Of a stretch of DNA of 64,000 nt, positions 8,301-15,321 are shown in pieces. Source of the DNA: a virus. How positions within the stretch are numbered: the first letter of the stretch is position 1; every line of letters starts with the position of its first letter. The notes below the pieces were generated by a model. It saw only the letters and a list, made by a program, of their open reading frames with translations. It was not told the origin of the DNA and ran no database searches. The stretch spans positions 1 through 64,000 of IMG/VR virus record IMGVR_UViG_3300030430_004991; one strand, given 5' to 3'. The position numbers and the translations under genes were made by a program.

Positions 8301-9617
8301 CTTAAAAATGTACCATTCTGAATTGTTTCCATCAAACGAAGAGGCTGTTACTGAAAGATTTATAAACCCAGACCCAGACGAATTTAGGCTAGTGGCTGAT
8401 CCGGTGGCAGGGTTTCCTGTGCCAACGTTTGTTGATAAATCCAAAGAATGTATAGTCGCACCATTAAGTGTCAGCACCAATGATCCTGTTTCGGCATTTC
8501 CAAAAGCACCAGAGGCAAAAGCTACATATCCATTAGTTATACTTGGGCCAACATCATAATTAAGTGTTCCTGTTATTTCTTGATTATTGTATATCCCTAG
8601 TTGAAAATGTGTACCGTTTCCAAAAACATTTGTTTTTGCGTTAGTGATCTCCGCAGATGTGGCCGGCTGAAAAGTAGAGTTTTGCGAGACACCTGAAAAA
8701 ATAGTTGCCAAGGCATTCGATTCATTAGTGTATGTTAAGCCTGCTGAATAGTGAGTATAGCCGCTTATAGCATTGCTGCTATCAAAAGAAAGTTTCGCAG
8801 AAACACCATTAGTTTCATCCGCCCGTGCTGATCTTAGACTTGGAGCAGGACTTGGAGCTAAAATCTTAAGTACTTCATTAAAGCGATCAACAGCAGTTCC
8901 AACAGGAGTATTGCTGGCAAAATCTGTGAAGAGACCGTCAGTATAGCTTCCATCTTCTGGGTCTCCAATGTTACCATCACTTGAGCCGGCTGCTGCAATT
9001 TGAGATGTTTGCGTTGATGTCAACGATGAAGTTAAAATAATTCTACCGGAAGAGTCCAAAGCCAAATAACTGTTTGCGTCTAGTCTGTCTCCTGCTTGCA
9101 AGCCTGATAGATATAGAGGATGGGTTGAAGCACTAACAAACAAACTACCTGTTATCAAAGCACCACCAGTAGACGCAGTTAAAGCAGCAACAGAAATTTG
9201 ATTTGTTGTTGTATTGCCGTTTGTTGTAACCTCTGCTAGTGTTGAAGAGAGGCCACTTAGGTTTGATCCGTCTCCATAAAAAGCAGAGGCTGAGATGTTC
9301 AACGAAGAACTTAGGGCACCTGCAACATTTACAGTTCCTGTGAAGGAATGAATGTCATCAGCAGTATCTCCGATTTGTGTTGATCCTGTAGATGAAAGAT
9401 TAATAACATTTTTGTTTGTAACGTTTGTTGTGAATTCGTTTACAAATAAAGTTCCGGAGATCTGCATGTTTCCGGAAAGTATTAATTCATTGGTGCTAAC
9501 GTCGTATGTGAAATTAGAATTACCATTAAATTCATCACCATTTTTAACTTGTACTGATTTATTAGGACCTTGCGGTAAATTAGATCCGCTTACATATGCC
9601 CATCCAAATTCCGCCAT
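5334..9617 (-). CDS. Giant tail fibre / adhesin with duplicated module
   Basis: A 1427-residue protein, the largest of the left-hand fibre block. Residues about 1-250 are an N-terminal shaft (DEFNGNSNFTYD, then SASAFYGDGSNLSGLS, a common fibre segment). Two tandem copies of a roughly 580-residue module follow (about 262-842 and 848-1427). They share, in order, SAKLSF-SSNAISGY, GSL-L--NG--(I/V)HS(I/L)DLS, (T/K)HP(L/F)K(S/T)N, a DF/YRI-SG-YD motif, HDDGM and G-PNYS, then R(T)(Y/F)(F)R. The composition is Ser, Thr, Asn and Gly rich with almost no Cys. No enzyme motif or intramolecular chaperone domain was recognised. It starts at a TAATG overlap with the 9617-10756 gene. It probably binds receptors at the tip of a long fibre, by inference from size, repeats and context. 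Confidence 0.75.
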   Translation of the reverse strand: MAEFGWAYVSGSNLPQGPNKSVQVKNGDEFNGNSNFTYDVSTNELILSGNMQISGTLFVNEFTTNVTNKNVINLSSTGSTQIGDTADDIHSFTGTVNVAGALSSSLNISASAFYGDGSNLSGLSSTLAEVTTNGNTTTNQISVAALTASTGGALITGSLFVSASTHPLYLSGLQAGDRLDANSYLALDSSGRIILTSSLTSTQTSQIAAAGSSDGNIGDPEDGSYTDGLFTDFASNTPVGTAVDRFNEVLKILAPSPAPSLRSARADETNGVSAKLSFDSSNAISGYTHYSAGLTYTNESNALATIFSGVSQNSTFQPATSAEITNAKTNVFGNGTHFQLGIYNNQEITGTLNYDVGPSITNGYVAFASGAFGNAETGSLVLTLNGATIHSLDLSTNVGTGNPATGSATSLNSSGSGFINLSVTASSFDGNNSEWYIFKHRTAGFKVAVADQASGSNIAIVYHQIGSTYNYVNGIVWINDPAGAAAALSVTNNRIEDVSLVGSKYVSGVKYNTDLTANYKADILNMYKNVFPSDSNTITFTPTNSTTPSAQSVPNIGGSEDNTKTLGITASVNYNGTYLLNGTIGMSLNATHPLKSNLSTAGSTTITGMLIDADTSSPNSNLSETFEDEDFRISSGSYDTQGAVSSGTWDSTAHMTSSGKAGHDDGMLIYNRRLYNPRDGDVPNNGNFSTLANVASGQPNYSGQTGIRTYFRKIQNTSGATIYSAKITSQKNGFKFNEDSVPFDSNDAHFLAKIPGKTGWMNISENFAYGSVGDGDGCYVSTATANSNRINTFNSVHVITFGTASIADDEYFLIKIETNNMAGYVSQLDFQLGASAETAATPQALSDIDANDTGTSAKLSFGSSNAISGYSNVAGSGVGSMSTINSNGDYTVSGDRRGIFSAVTTIDGEINDAIAADGGNDFPAKAFFNAYSGSLILEVNGSEVHSIDLSSTLSAINTVNGSSSRLSVSAVDFSTTSDGVPDYLKPYRTGTYEVSSGNQRAGWNYARLIHRTNSDATTNYVEWVVDASGAVDNTAVSSPVLSDFNHNDIYYQSGIKYFASRPSASFSYSGSNFYSNVYSNASDAISFGTTTNSSIANIRAVGSGLTTFDSAVSQASMPALNNNANCETTTIEVTGTVLFDNLTSISGGLGIFTDHDVSVASTLKHPFKTNKTTSTASKTSFMKYSGSIGSTTLTNNEYFNTEDYRIVSGNYDNQAAAIDAGNTWNSQTAMNNGGSHDDGMVSVNGFAISPFQIGKAGDTRNNAEGSTGLQAPAGNPNYSTLTNNTRTFYRLYRYTGASTVASFTITLYGDANLVGKSGTYAASLGANKNCFVELKVPFDPNFSGADDQSTGWADVARIFDSGNQPNNDGAGIRAGSFSGEDQSIDTNGLAVSLTLGTRRIKQNQYFIVKISAHKDWTGYLSRIQVAY

Positions 9618-10756
9618 TATTCATCTACTCCCGACCCTGTATGCTCATACATTCTTGCTGCTGGAATGTTCGTTAGATCTGCATGAATGGAAAAATCACA
9701 ATCTCCATTCACAGCAGATAAATAAATTTCTTTTGTTTTCACATTCATTTTAATCTCTTCATTTTGGTCATCGAGTGTCCAATAGTGTTTTTTGTTTGCA
9801 ACATTTGGAAGAGAACCGGTTGATCGATAGTGAATCCGCAGTTCTCCACCGGAGCCAGCCTGGCCAGCGAATGGAGAGTCAGAAGAAATCTCTATGATTT
9901 CACCCGAACCAGAACCATCGAGTGTCCATGGGCCAAATACTGTTCCATGGTTTGTAAGTGTGTCTATTGCAGGGGAACGCAATCCGGCGCTTTCGGTTGG
10001 CTTCATCCACGCTAATTTGGAAATACCTGCTGGACTAAATCTCGGGTCATCGTATGATGCACTGGCTTGGTAGAGATCATTAACTTGTGAGTCGCTGAGT
10101 GCGTTATCCCAAATAATTGCATCTCTGAATTTGTATTCCCCTTCGACATTCTGTGAGCCACCCAATTGAAAAGGCGCAGCCATGTGATCACCTTCTGTGG
10201 TAAAAGGACCAGTGTCTGTGCCGACAGACACACCATTTATAAATAATTCCAATCGATTGTTAGCCAAAACACCAGCAATGTGTATCCAGCCATCAGTTGG
10301 AAAAATCACAGCAGATAATCTAGATTGAGCAGTTCCAGAATTGTCTTTTGTAACGATTTGTATTTTTTTATCTTTTTCGCGCAAAGAAAACTTAGCAGTA
10401 TCAGCAGGATTACTAGCGTGGCCAAAAACCATACCATTATCAGATGCAGTTGTTTGCCCAGAACCACTAATCCAGACAGATAAAGTAATAGAATCTCCAT
10501 CGGTTGGATTCCATGCACTTGAGGTATCATTGATAAGATAACTTAGGTCTCCGTTTGAAGCAGACAAATGAAGACTGTTTAAGTTTTCCCCAGCAGCAGA
10601 GTCTAATTTAACTGTTACATTGTTTGTAACTCTTGGAAAAGTAATTTGTTTCTCAGTATCTTCTTCTACTGCTGAAGATGTAACATACGGAGACCCCGCG
10701 ACTAAGTACGAGCCAACATTGTGAAGACCGGCTGTATATTTAAACTTATCACTCAT
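9617..10756 (-). CDS. LamG-domain virion protein built on a small paralogue scaffold
   Basis: A 379-residue protein. The N-terminal 55 residues (AGLHNVGSYLVAGSPYVTSS, then ITFPRVTNNVTV) and the last 60 residues (KTKEIYLSAVNGDCDFSIHA, then LTNIPAARMYEHTGSGV) match the ends of the two small proteins just upstream. Between them, at about 60-230, lies a concanavalin-like LamG/jelly-roll domain with the usual pattern SITLSVWISG, DGWIHIAGVL, LELFINGVSVGTDTG and FRDAIIWDNALSDSQVNDLY. Such domains often bind glycans on the cell surface. The protein is therefore probably a surface-exposed fibre or head decoration with carbohydrate-binding ability. It is coupled by TAATG to the giant fibre gene and lies in a four-gene run. 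Confidence 0.78.
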   Translation of the reverse strand: MSDKFKYTAGLHNVGSYLVAGSPYVTSSAVEEDTEKQITFPRVTNNVTVKLDSAAGENLNSLHLSASNGDLSYLINDTSSAWNPTDGDSITLSVWISGSGQTTASDNGMVFGHASNPADTAKFSLREKDKKIQIVTKDNSGTAQSRLSAVIFPTDGWIHIAGVLANNRLELFINGVSVGTDTGPFTTEGDHMAAPFQLGGSQNVEGEYKFRDAIIWDNALSDSQVNDLYQASASYDDPRFSPAGISKLAWMKPTESAGLRSPAIDTLTNHGTVFGPWTLDGSGSGEIIEISSDSPFAGQAGSGGELRIHYRSTGSLPNVANKKHYWTLDDQNEEIKMNVKTKEIYLSAVNGDCDFSIHADLTNIPAARMYEHTGSGVDE

Positions 10757-10758
10757 TA

Positions 10759-11130
10759 TTACTCCGTTACGCCTGAACCTGTCAAGCTATACATGTAACT
10801 TGAGGTAATTCCTGTTAGTGAAGCGTAAAGTGTATAAGTAGCAGTCACTCCTTGAGATGCACTTAGAATTATTTTATCGGACTTAACAGGAAATGTTTGT
10901 TGGTTCCCTGCTGTTATTAAGAATTTATTTGATGTAGCGCTCCCAGTATGAAAATAAACATAAAGAGAACCAGCGCCATGTCTATTTAGCACTGTCACTT
11001 CTTTTGTTACATGCGGAAAAGTAATAATCTCAGACTCACTGGTTAAAGAACCTGTTGCTCCGAAAGGTCTACCGGAGGCAATGTATGCTCCGGCGTGATA
11101 CAACCCTGGATTGTAAATATTATTAGCCAT
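10759..11130 (-). CDS. Small virion protein, paralogue of neighbours
   Basis: A 123-residue protein with NPGLYHAGAYIASGRPF at the N-terminus, ITFPHVTKEVTV in the middle, KSDKIILSAS, and LTGITSSYMYSLTGSGVTE at the end. It aligns over its whole length with the protein at 11130-11486 and with the two ends of the LamG protein at 9617-10756. The fold is likely a small beta sandwich. Its N-terminal partner and function are unknown; head decoration or a fibre tip are possible. It starts at a TAATG overlap with the upstream paralogue. Confidence 0.68.
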   Translation of the reverse strand: MANNIYNPGLYHAGAYIASGRPFGATGSLTSESEIITFPHVTKEVTVLNRHGAGSLYVYFHTGSATSNKFLITAGNQQTFPVKSDKIILSASQGVTATYTLYASLTGITSSYMYSLTGSGVTE

Positions 11131-11486
11131 TATACTCCCTCCAAGCCAGTCAATGAAAACATTCTAGCAGCCGGAATGTTTGTTAGTTCCGCAAACAACT
11201 GAAACCCTGTTTGTGTTGAGGCAGAAACATAAAGTTCTTTACATTTGACATCCATGCTTAATTTTTTATCTGCCGGAAGTATCAATTTTACACTTGGCGA
11301 GGAAAGAAAATAAAAATGTAGATCGTTTGAAGACCCTGTGTTGTGTATTATAATGTTTTTTGTTACGTTTGGAAAACTTACTGTTTTAACTTCTTCTGTT
11401 ACTGTTGATGCTGTAAGATAAGGTTTTCCTGCAACTTGATAGGATCCGACATTATTTAAACCTACTGTATATTGAAAACTTGACAT
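11130..11486 (-). CDS. Small virion protein, paralogue of neighbours
   Basis: A 118-residue protein (VGLNNVGSYQVAGKPYLTAS, then VSFPNVTKNIIIHN, then CKELYVSAS and LTNIPAARMFSLTG). It is closer to the ends of the LamG protein (NNVGSY/HNVGSY and the identical LTNIPAARM) than to its immediate neighbour. It is therefore the likely ungapped ancestor type of the scaffold into which the LamG domain was inserted. No function is known; a virion beta-sandwich protein is the best guess. Confidence 0.68.
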   Translation of the reverse strand: MSSFQYTVGLNNVGSYQVAGKPYLTASTVTEEVKTVSFPNVTKNIIIHNTGSSNDLHFYFLSSPSVKLILPADKKLSMDVKCKELYVSASTQTGFQLFAELTNIPAARMFSLTGLEGV

Positions 11487-11506
11487 ATTTTCTCCAAAAA
11501 ACTAAA

Positions 11507-11722
11507 TTAACTAGTTGAATTCTTCTCTTTTTGTTCTTTTTTCTTTCGTCGAGCGATTGCACGTTGCTTTGCTCTACGCCGAACATCAGAAGGCTTCTTG
11601 TGGTGCCTTCTATCTTTGACCTCTTCTAGGAGTCCAAGTTTCTTTATTTTTCTTGTAAAACGCCTGATTAGTCTTTCTCCACTCTCATTTCTGCGGGGCT
11701 TGACCTTGTGATTTGTAGCCAT
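11507..11722 (-). CDS. rpsU: Phage-encoded ribosomal protein bS21
   Basis: A 71-residue, very basic protein starting MATNHKVKPRRNESGE at 11722, with AGGAAAG upstream and a TGATG overlap with the preceding gene. Residues 12-50 match the bS21 core: ESGERLIRRFTRKIKKLG, then LLEEVKDRRHHKKPSDVRRR, the family pattern of a helix ending in a Gly and the E(V/L)-x-RR-x(2-3)-KP-x(3)-R block. The Lys/Arg-rich tail is also typical. bS21 binds the small ribosomal subunit near the anti-Shine-Dalgarno region and helps initiation. Phage copies are known from aquatic viruses and are thought to replace the host protein and bias translation. It sits among late head genes rather than early genes, which suggests a role late in infection. 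Confidence 0.9.
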   Translation of the reverse strand: MATNHKVKPRRNESGERLIRRFTRKIKKLGLLEEVKDRRHHKKPSDVRRRAKQRAIARRKKKEQKEKNSTS

Positions 11723-12138
11723 CAATTCTTTCCTGATAATTTTTGCCAAATCTTTGCTGAGTGTCCGGAAAAAATAGAAGAAATATCAACACCGGGATCA
11801 CTCGGAGCGACACCGGACAGAGGGTCTTGCCCTTGGCCTGATGTTGGTGCTGGCGCGGGCGATGTCCCCTCAAAAAGATTAACACCATTATAAGCGTCTT
11901 TTCCAATAGAATCTAATAGTTTTTTCTTTCTTTGTTTTACTTCTTTCAATTTTTTCTCTTGTATAGCAAAGTCTTGCTTGGGTTGTTGTGTTTGCGTCTC
12001 AAAAATTTGCTGAGACCCTGAGGTCCCTTTCATAACTTCACTAATGATAGTAGAGAGAGCACCTTCTTCAAAGATTACTTCTTTAACGCACTCTTTAATT
12101 AGCGGCTTTAAAATTTTCTTTAGTTCGTTTTTTTTCAT
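11722..12138 (-). CDS. Small prohead-core-type protein, function unknown
   Basis: A 138-residue protein with a basic helical N-terminus (MKKNELKKILKPLIKECVKE) followed by a Gln/Lys-rich helix (about 55-75), then a Pro/Ala/Gly-rich low-complexity linker (about 92-118) and a short helix ending IWQKLSGKN. The N-terminus belongs to a group of similar N-termini in this window with an I-K-E near residue 14-16, which would suit the prohead protease. It lies between the bS21 and GNAT-like genes, close to the protease gene. It overlaps the upstream gene by ATGA. It may be an internal head protein. No known family was recognised. Confidence 0.6.
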   Translation of the reverse strand: MKKNELKKILKPLIKECVKEVIFEEGALSTIISEVMKGTSGSQQIFETQTQQPKQDFAIQEKKLKEVKQRKKKLLDSIGKDAYNGVNLFEGTSPAPAPTSGQGQDPLSGVAPSDPGVDISSIFSGHSAKIWQKLSGKN

Positions 12139-12704
12139 TTAATCCTCAAATAAATATTATTTTTTTCTGGCGGGTAAGTGTAGATTTTTTGGTCTCCGTC
12201 TAGAATAGCTAGTTCTTTAAACTGTGGTTTTTCTTTTTGATCAACTTCCACGGTTTTATATTCTTGTCCAGTTTTTACATCCACAGCTACTACTCTACCC
12301 TTGTATCTTCTTGCTAAACTTGCCCATAATCCACGAGCAGCCCCTGTCTGACTATCGCCAGAATATAGTGGACCATGATTTGATATCAGGTAATCATAGA
12401 ATTTTTTACTAAAACCTTGCCTTTCTTTTTCTTGTTTTATTGAAAGCGTTGACACTTTATGACCATCTTCAAATTTAACTAAAGATACATACCCAATAGC
12501 ATCTCCCTCAGAATAAAAAATAATTTTTGTATGATCTCCACTGGGAGCAACTTTTACCATCATATCTTGAAATGGTTTTTTTTCATCCGTCACTTTATCT
12601 GCTTCACCAGCAGCCCAATTAACATCTACCCTGCCGCTGCCGACATCTCCTCTCGCTTCAATTTCATTGACAAATCTATTCCAGTTTTCAAATATCTTAT
12701 CCAT
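12135..12704 (-). CDS. GNAT-fold acetyltransferase-like protein
   Basis: A 189-residue protein. After a helical N-terminus (MDKIFENWNRFVNE) and a linker, residues about 58-135 show a GNAT-like layout: a beta hairpin (KIIFYSEGDAIGYVSLVKF), a beta strand followed by the acetyl-CoA turn (STLSIKQEKERQGFSKKFYDYLI, where the usual R/Q-x-x-G-x-G/A is QGFS-like), then LYSGDSQTGAARGLWASLARRY. The last block resembles the SD-x-Q-(T/S)...W-x-x-L segment of phage and bacterial GNAT proteins. The substrate is unknown; modification of a virion or host protein is possible. It is coupled to the prohead protease gene by a TGATG junction. The family call is from motifs only. Confidence 0.55.
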   Translation of the reverse strand: MDKIFENWNRFVNEIEARGDVGSGRVDVNWAAGEADKVTDEKKPFQDMMVKVAPSGDHTKIIFYSEGDAIGYVSLVKFEDGHKVSTLSIKQEKERQGFSKKFYDYLISNHGPLYSGDSQTGAARGLWASLARRYKGRVVAVDVKTGQEYKTVEVDQKEKPQFKELAILDGDQKIYTYPPEKNNIYLRIK

Positions 12705-13318
12705 CAGTCTTCCAAGATTTTTTTAAATAAATCATCAACGATGTTTTGCTTGGCTTCGTTAATTTTATTCTCGTACATCTTACCTTGTTGCTTAGGATAA
12801 ACATAAGCGTTTGGCGTAGAGGGCTCTGAGACAATGTCAAAGCAAATAAGTTCAAAGTCTTCTTGTACAACAATTCCTCCGCCCATTGATTCTTTAACGG
12901 AGCCAAGTCCACGAGAAGAGATGCCTAATTTGACACCAGCGTTAATCAGGTCCTTAAGAATACGACCAGAAGGAGTGTCAAGAACTTTAATTTTGCCCAT
13001 GACATCTTTGCCTTCCCACCAACAATCTGTGACAATGTGAGACACATTTTTTAAATTAATAACAGAATCATCAGGATGGTCAAGTTCTCCGCATGCACGA
13101 TTATCAGCAACTAATTTTTTGTAGTTGTCCATCTCTCTTTTCAAAACTTCATACGGATAAGATCTTCCATTACCATTCTTTTTATCAGCGGTTTGAATAC
13201 GGCCTGATAGATAAATAACACCATTATCCATCTCTCTTTTTTCTCGTTCGTTAAGAAGGTCTCGACAGATACCGTCTTTACACAGTTCATTAAACTCAGT
13301 TAGCAGAATTTTTTTCAT
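12704..13318 (-). CDS. 21: Prohead core protease (T4 gp21-like)
   Basis: A 204-residue serine protease of the T4 gp21 family, which cleaves scaffold, capsid and core proteins after (L/I)-x-E during head maturation. The conserved features are a beta-rich start (VIYLSGRIQTADKKNGNGR, about 34-52), GELDHP (78-82, catalytic His at 81) and GISSRGLGS (132-140, catalytic Ser). These are the two family signatures. The N-terminus (MKKILLTEFNEL) holds an L-T-E site that could be used in self-processing. The C-terminal helix (NKINEAKQNIVDDLFKK) is typical of the part removed on activation. The gene lies between the portal and scaffold genes as in T4, but the fibre block separates it from the scaffold. 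Confidence 0.92.
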   Translation of the reverse strand: MKKILLTEFNELCKDGICRDLLNEREKREMDNGVIYLSGRIQTADKKNGNGRSYPYEVLKREMDNYKKLVADNRACGELDHPDDSVINLKNVSHIVTDCWWEGKDVMGKIKVLDTPSGRILKDLINAGVKLGISSRGLGSVKESMGGGIVVQEDFELICFDIVSEPSTPNAYVYPKQQGKMYENKINEAKQNIVDDLFKKILED

Positions 13319-13502
13319 TGTGTTTCCTTACCTCTTCTAAAAGTTTATCTATCATAGAATTTAATTTTACATCCGATGTTTTTTCGGCAGCATTTTCTAG
13401 TGCTCTTTCTAAATCAAATAGCGGATCTGATGCTGGTATGTCTTGCATTTCATCATATTCTTCTTTGATTAATTGTTTGAGTCTTTTCGCAGTTAATCTC
13501 AT
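13296..13502 (-). CDS. Small head-core-type protein, function unknown
   Basis: A 68-residue, all-helical charged protein (MRLTAKRLKQLIKEEYDEM at the start; LFDLERALENAAEKTSD and LNSMIDKLLEEVRKH later). GGAG stands 7 bases before the ATG. The N-terminus is nearly the same as that of the protein at 20907-21257, with I-K-E at residues 12-14 in both. It overlaps the prohead protease gene by 23 bases. A small internal core protein comparable to T4 gp67/gp68 is a reasonable guess from size, charge and position between portal and protease, but no homology was recognised. Confidence 0.6.
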   Translation of the reverse strand: MRLTAKRLKQLIKEEYDEMQDIPASDPLFDLERALENAAEKTSDVKLNSMIDKLLEEVRKHNEKNSAN

Positions 13503-13539
13503 TTTTTTTCTCCAATTGTGCGGTCTCTCTCCGCTCGCG

Positions 13540-13593
13540 TCAGGAACCTGAACAGCAACGACGAACAGGTTGTAACATCCATTTTTTAGTCAT
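13540..13593 (-). CDS. Possible 17-residue peptide gene
   Basis: An open frame MTKKWMLQPVRRCCSGS starts at 13593, where the ATG overlaps the stop of the membrane-protein gene, with GGAGAT 4 bases before it. It lies in the one GC-richer gap of the head module. It has a basic start and a CC pair. Overlapping short frames exist in the same gap, so this may be chance; only the ribosome site and coupling favour it. Confidence 0.2.
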   Translation of the reverse strand: MTKKWMLQPVRRCCSGS

Positions 13594-13903
13594 TTTTATC
13601 TCCAGTTCTAAATCCAAAATCATCAACAATCATTGATAGAATGTAACTTGTACCCGCTGAGATACAGCCGCAAACAAATGCATTGATAAATGAATATTCA
13701 AATGTAAATAGTTCCGTAAAACCATTTATCGCCCACATAAACACGCCGGTCCAAAACCCCATACAAAGTGGGCAATGAAATAACGTGTTCCATTTTTTTG
13801 TGTAATCTTTCTTTGGTCTCAAATCCTCAAAAATTTTTCCATAAACGAGAATAAAAGTCATACCGTAACATGCTAAAATAAAATATAATAAATTCACTAT
13901 CAC
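13586..13903 (-). CDS. Small integral membrane protein with HCPLCMGFW motif
   Basis: A 105-residue protein with three likely membrane segments (about 2-22, 46-68 and 74-93). Between the first and second lies HCPLCMGFWTG (about 43-53), the C-x-x-C-x-x-FW-x-G pattern of the DUF1360-type small membrane proteins found in bacteria and phages. The two Cys could bind metal or form a disulphide. The last 12 residues are charged. Function is unknown; effects on the host envelope or superinfection are possible but unsupported. It lies between head genes and may ride along with them. Confidence 0.68.
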   Translation of the reverse strand: MIVNLLYFILACYGMTFILVYGKIFEDLRPKKDYTKKWNTLFHCPLCMGFWTGVFMWAINGFTELFTFEYSFINAFVCGCISAGTSYILSMIVDDFGFRTGDKND

Positions 13904-13905
13904 CT

Positions 13906-14514
13906 CTAGTAAGTGTAACGACCATAAAGGTAAGGCGCAAACATGTTGTTGGTAACAATAGAACCTTTATCGGCCGCCTGCGGGACTTCGCCAAGTTCAG
14001 TAGAGTGCTCTCTGTCCGGTTGTAGTAATGTGTCATCCATCATTTGATCATATGCTTCCATACCTTTCATCATTGGAGTTTCTTCTTTGAACCACTGTGC
14101 GATGTTAACCAAAGCACTTTTTACAGGGTTAAATTTTTTTGACTCTAAAATTTGCGCTTCCATGGAGCCGTAAATGTTACCACCTTGAATTGAGTCATAC
14201 GCTACAATTCCCTTTTTTTTAAGAAATTCAAACATTCTAGACTCTGCGCCGTACACATTATCTGTTAACATTTCTTTAGCAAATGCTACAATTTTTTTCT
14301 TTTCTTGCATTAATACTATGTCAATGTCTTTATGATCAAAAATCATAATGTTTCCATCTAATGATTCCCTAGCATTCAATTCAAAAACATGAGTTTTTAC
14401 GTTGGACTGCATTACTTTTATTGAAACTGTTGGTTTTACATCAACTGATACATCTTTGTCGTCTGATGTTATCACTTCTGTTTCACCTGCCTTTACTAAA
14501 TTAATTCGAACCAT
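13906..14514 (-). CDS. Conserved-type head-region protein, function unknown
   Basis: A 202-residue protein starting MVRINLVKAGETEV. The first 75 residues look like a beta-rich domain. A helical part follows (VLMQEKKKIVAFAKEMLTDN, then SRMFEFLKKKGI), with GGNIYGSMEA at about 112-121. The C-terminus (NNMFAPYLYGRYTY) is aromatic and may be an exposed interaction tail. It lies between portal and prohead protease genes, where T4 has core genes 67 and 68. No family was recognised. A head-assembly role is inferred from position only. Confidence 0.55.
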   Translation of the reverse strand: MVRINLVKAGETEVITSDDKDVSVDVKPTVSIKVMQSNVKTHVFELNARESLDGNIMIFDHKDIDIVLMQEKKKIVAFAKEMLTDNVYGAESRMFEFLKKKGIVAYDSIQGGNIYGSMEAQILESKKFNPVKSALVNIAQWFKEETPMMKGMEAYDQMMDDTLLQPDREHSTELGEVPQAADKGSIVTNNMFAPYLYGRYTY

Positions 14515-15321
14515 CTAAACTTCCTCCAATAAATCTTGTATGTAGAAAAGTTTTTTAACCATTTTTTCAGTCAATGGTTGTTCCTTGAAACTTTTCAATA
14601 CCCCCAATACTTCTGTGAGTTTTTTATGATTATTATCTGTTTGATTTTTGCTAATTAGCTTTTCTTGTATTGTTTCTTTTAGGTGGCTTAGTTCTTCATT
14701 GACAAAAACTTTTAGCCCCATGCCATTATCAGAAAAAGATGTAATGTATTTTGTTAGAAGAAGTTTTTGATTTTCTTTGAGGCAGTTTTTGTATGTGTCG
14801 TTAAACTTACTTACAAAAGTTTTATATGTCAAATTGTCAATGTGCTTCATTTGTTTTTTGCTGGTTTCTGATGGAATTAGCAGTGCTTTAACTTTTGTTT
14901 CTACTATCAATCGATTTTTAGCAGTAGATTTGTTGTCTTGAAACCATGAGCCAACTGTTGCAATATCTTTGTAATTTGAAACAAAATTATTAAAAACATC
15001 ACTGCCCAATTGTTGATTAATTTGAGAAATTAATTTGGTCTGGGCGTTAAAAATAGACTTACGATCCAAAGAGTTATAATCTTTTTTTGTTTCAAACAAA
15101 AAACGATCAGTAAAATCTTTTGTCATTTTATCCTTATTTTCTAAAATTGATTTGTACAAACTAAGGTCTTTATACAGTGGAGACCCCTTGCAGAAGTTTT
15201 CTTTAATAATCTTTGTAATTTTTTGTTTTCTATCGCCAAGTTGTCTTACAACGGCTTTTGTTAATTCTTTTACTAAAGATTCGTAAAGAAAAGCGGTATT
15301 TCTTTTCTTATTGTGTTTCAT
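14515..15321 (-). CDS. Lys-rich helical protein next to portal, function unknown
   Basis: A 268-residue, Lys-rich and almost wholly helical protein (MKHNKKRNTAFLYESLVKEL at the start; KLTEVLGVLKSFKEQPLTEK and KLFYIQDLLEE at the end). The gene starts 14 bases inside the portal gene and ends one base before the next gene. No enzyme motif is visible. The composition and coupling suggest a core or portal-associated protein; this is inference. No known family was recognised. Confidence 0.58.
   Translation of the reverse strand: MKHNKKRNTAFLYESLVKELTKAVVRQLGDRKQKITKIIKENFCKGSPLYKDLSLYKSILENKDKMTKDFTDRFLFETKKDYNSLDRKSIFNAQTKLISQINQQLGSDVFNNFVSNYKDIATVGSWFQDNKSTAKNRLIVETKVKALLIPSETSKKQMKHIDNLTYKTFVSKFNDTYKNCLKENQKLLLTKYITSFSDNGMGLKVFVNEELSHLKETIQEKLISKNQTDNNHKKLTEVLGVLKSFKEQPLTEKMVKKLFYIQDLLEEV

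Noticed and set aside
11723-11749. A longer bS21 starting at a TTG (MAKIIRKEL...)
   Set aside because: The ATG at 11722 has AGGAAAG upstream and couples to the previous stop; the extra residues do not match the bS21 family.
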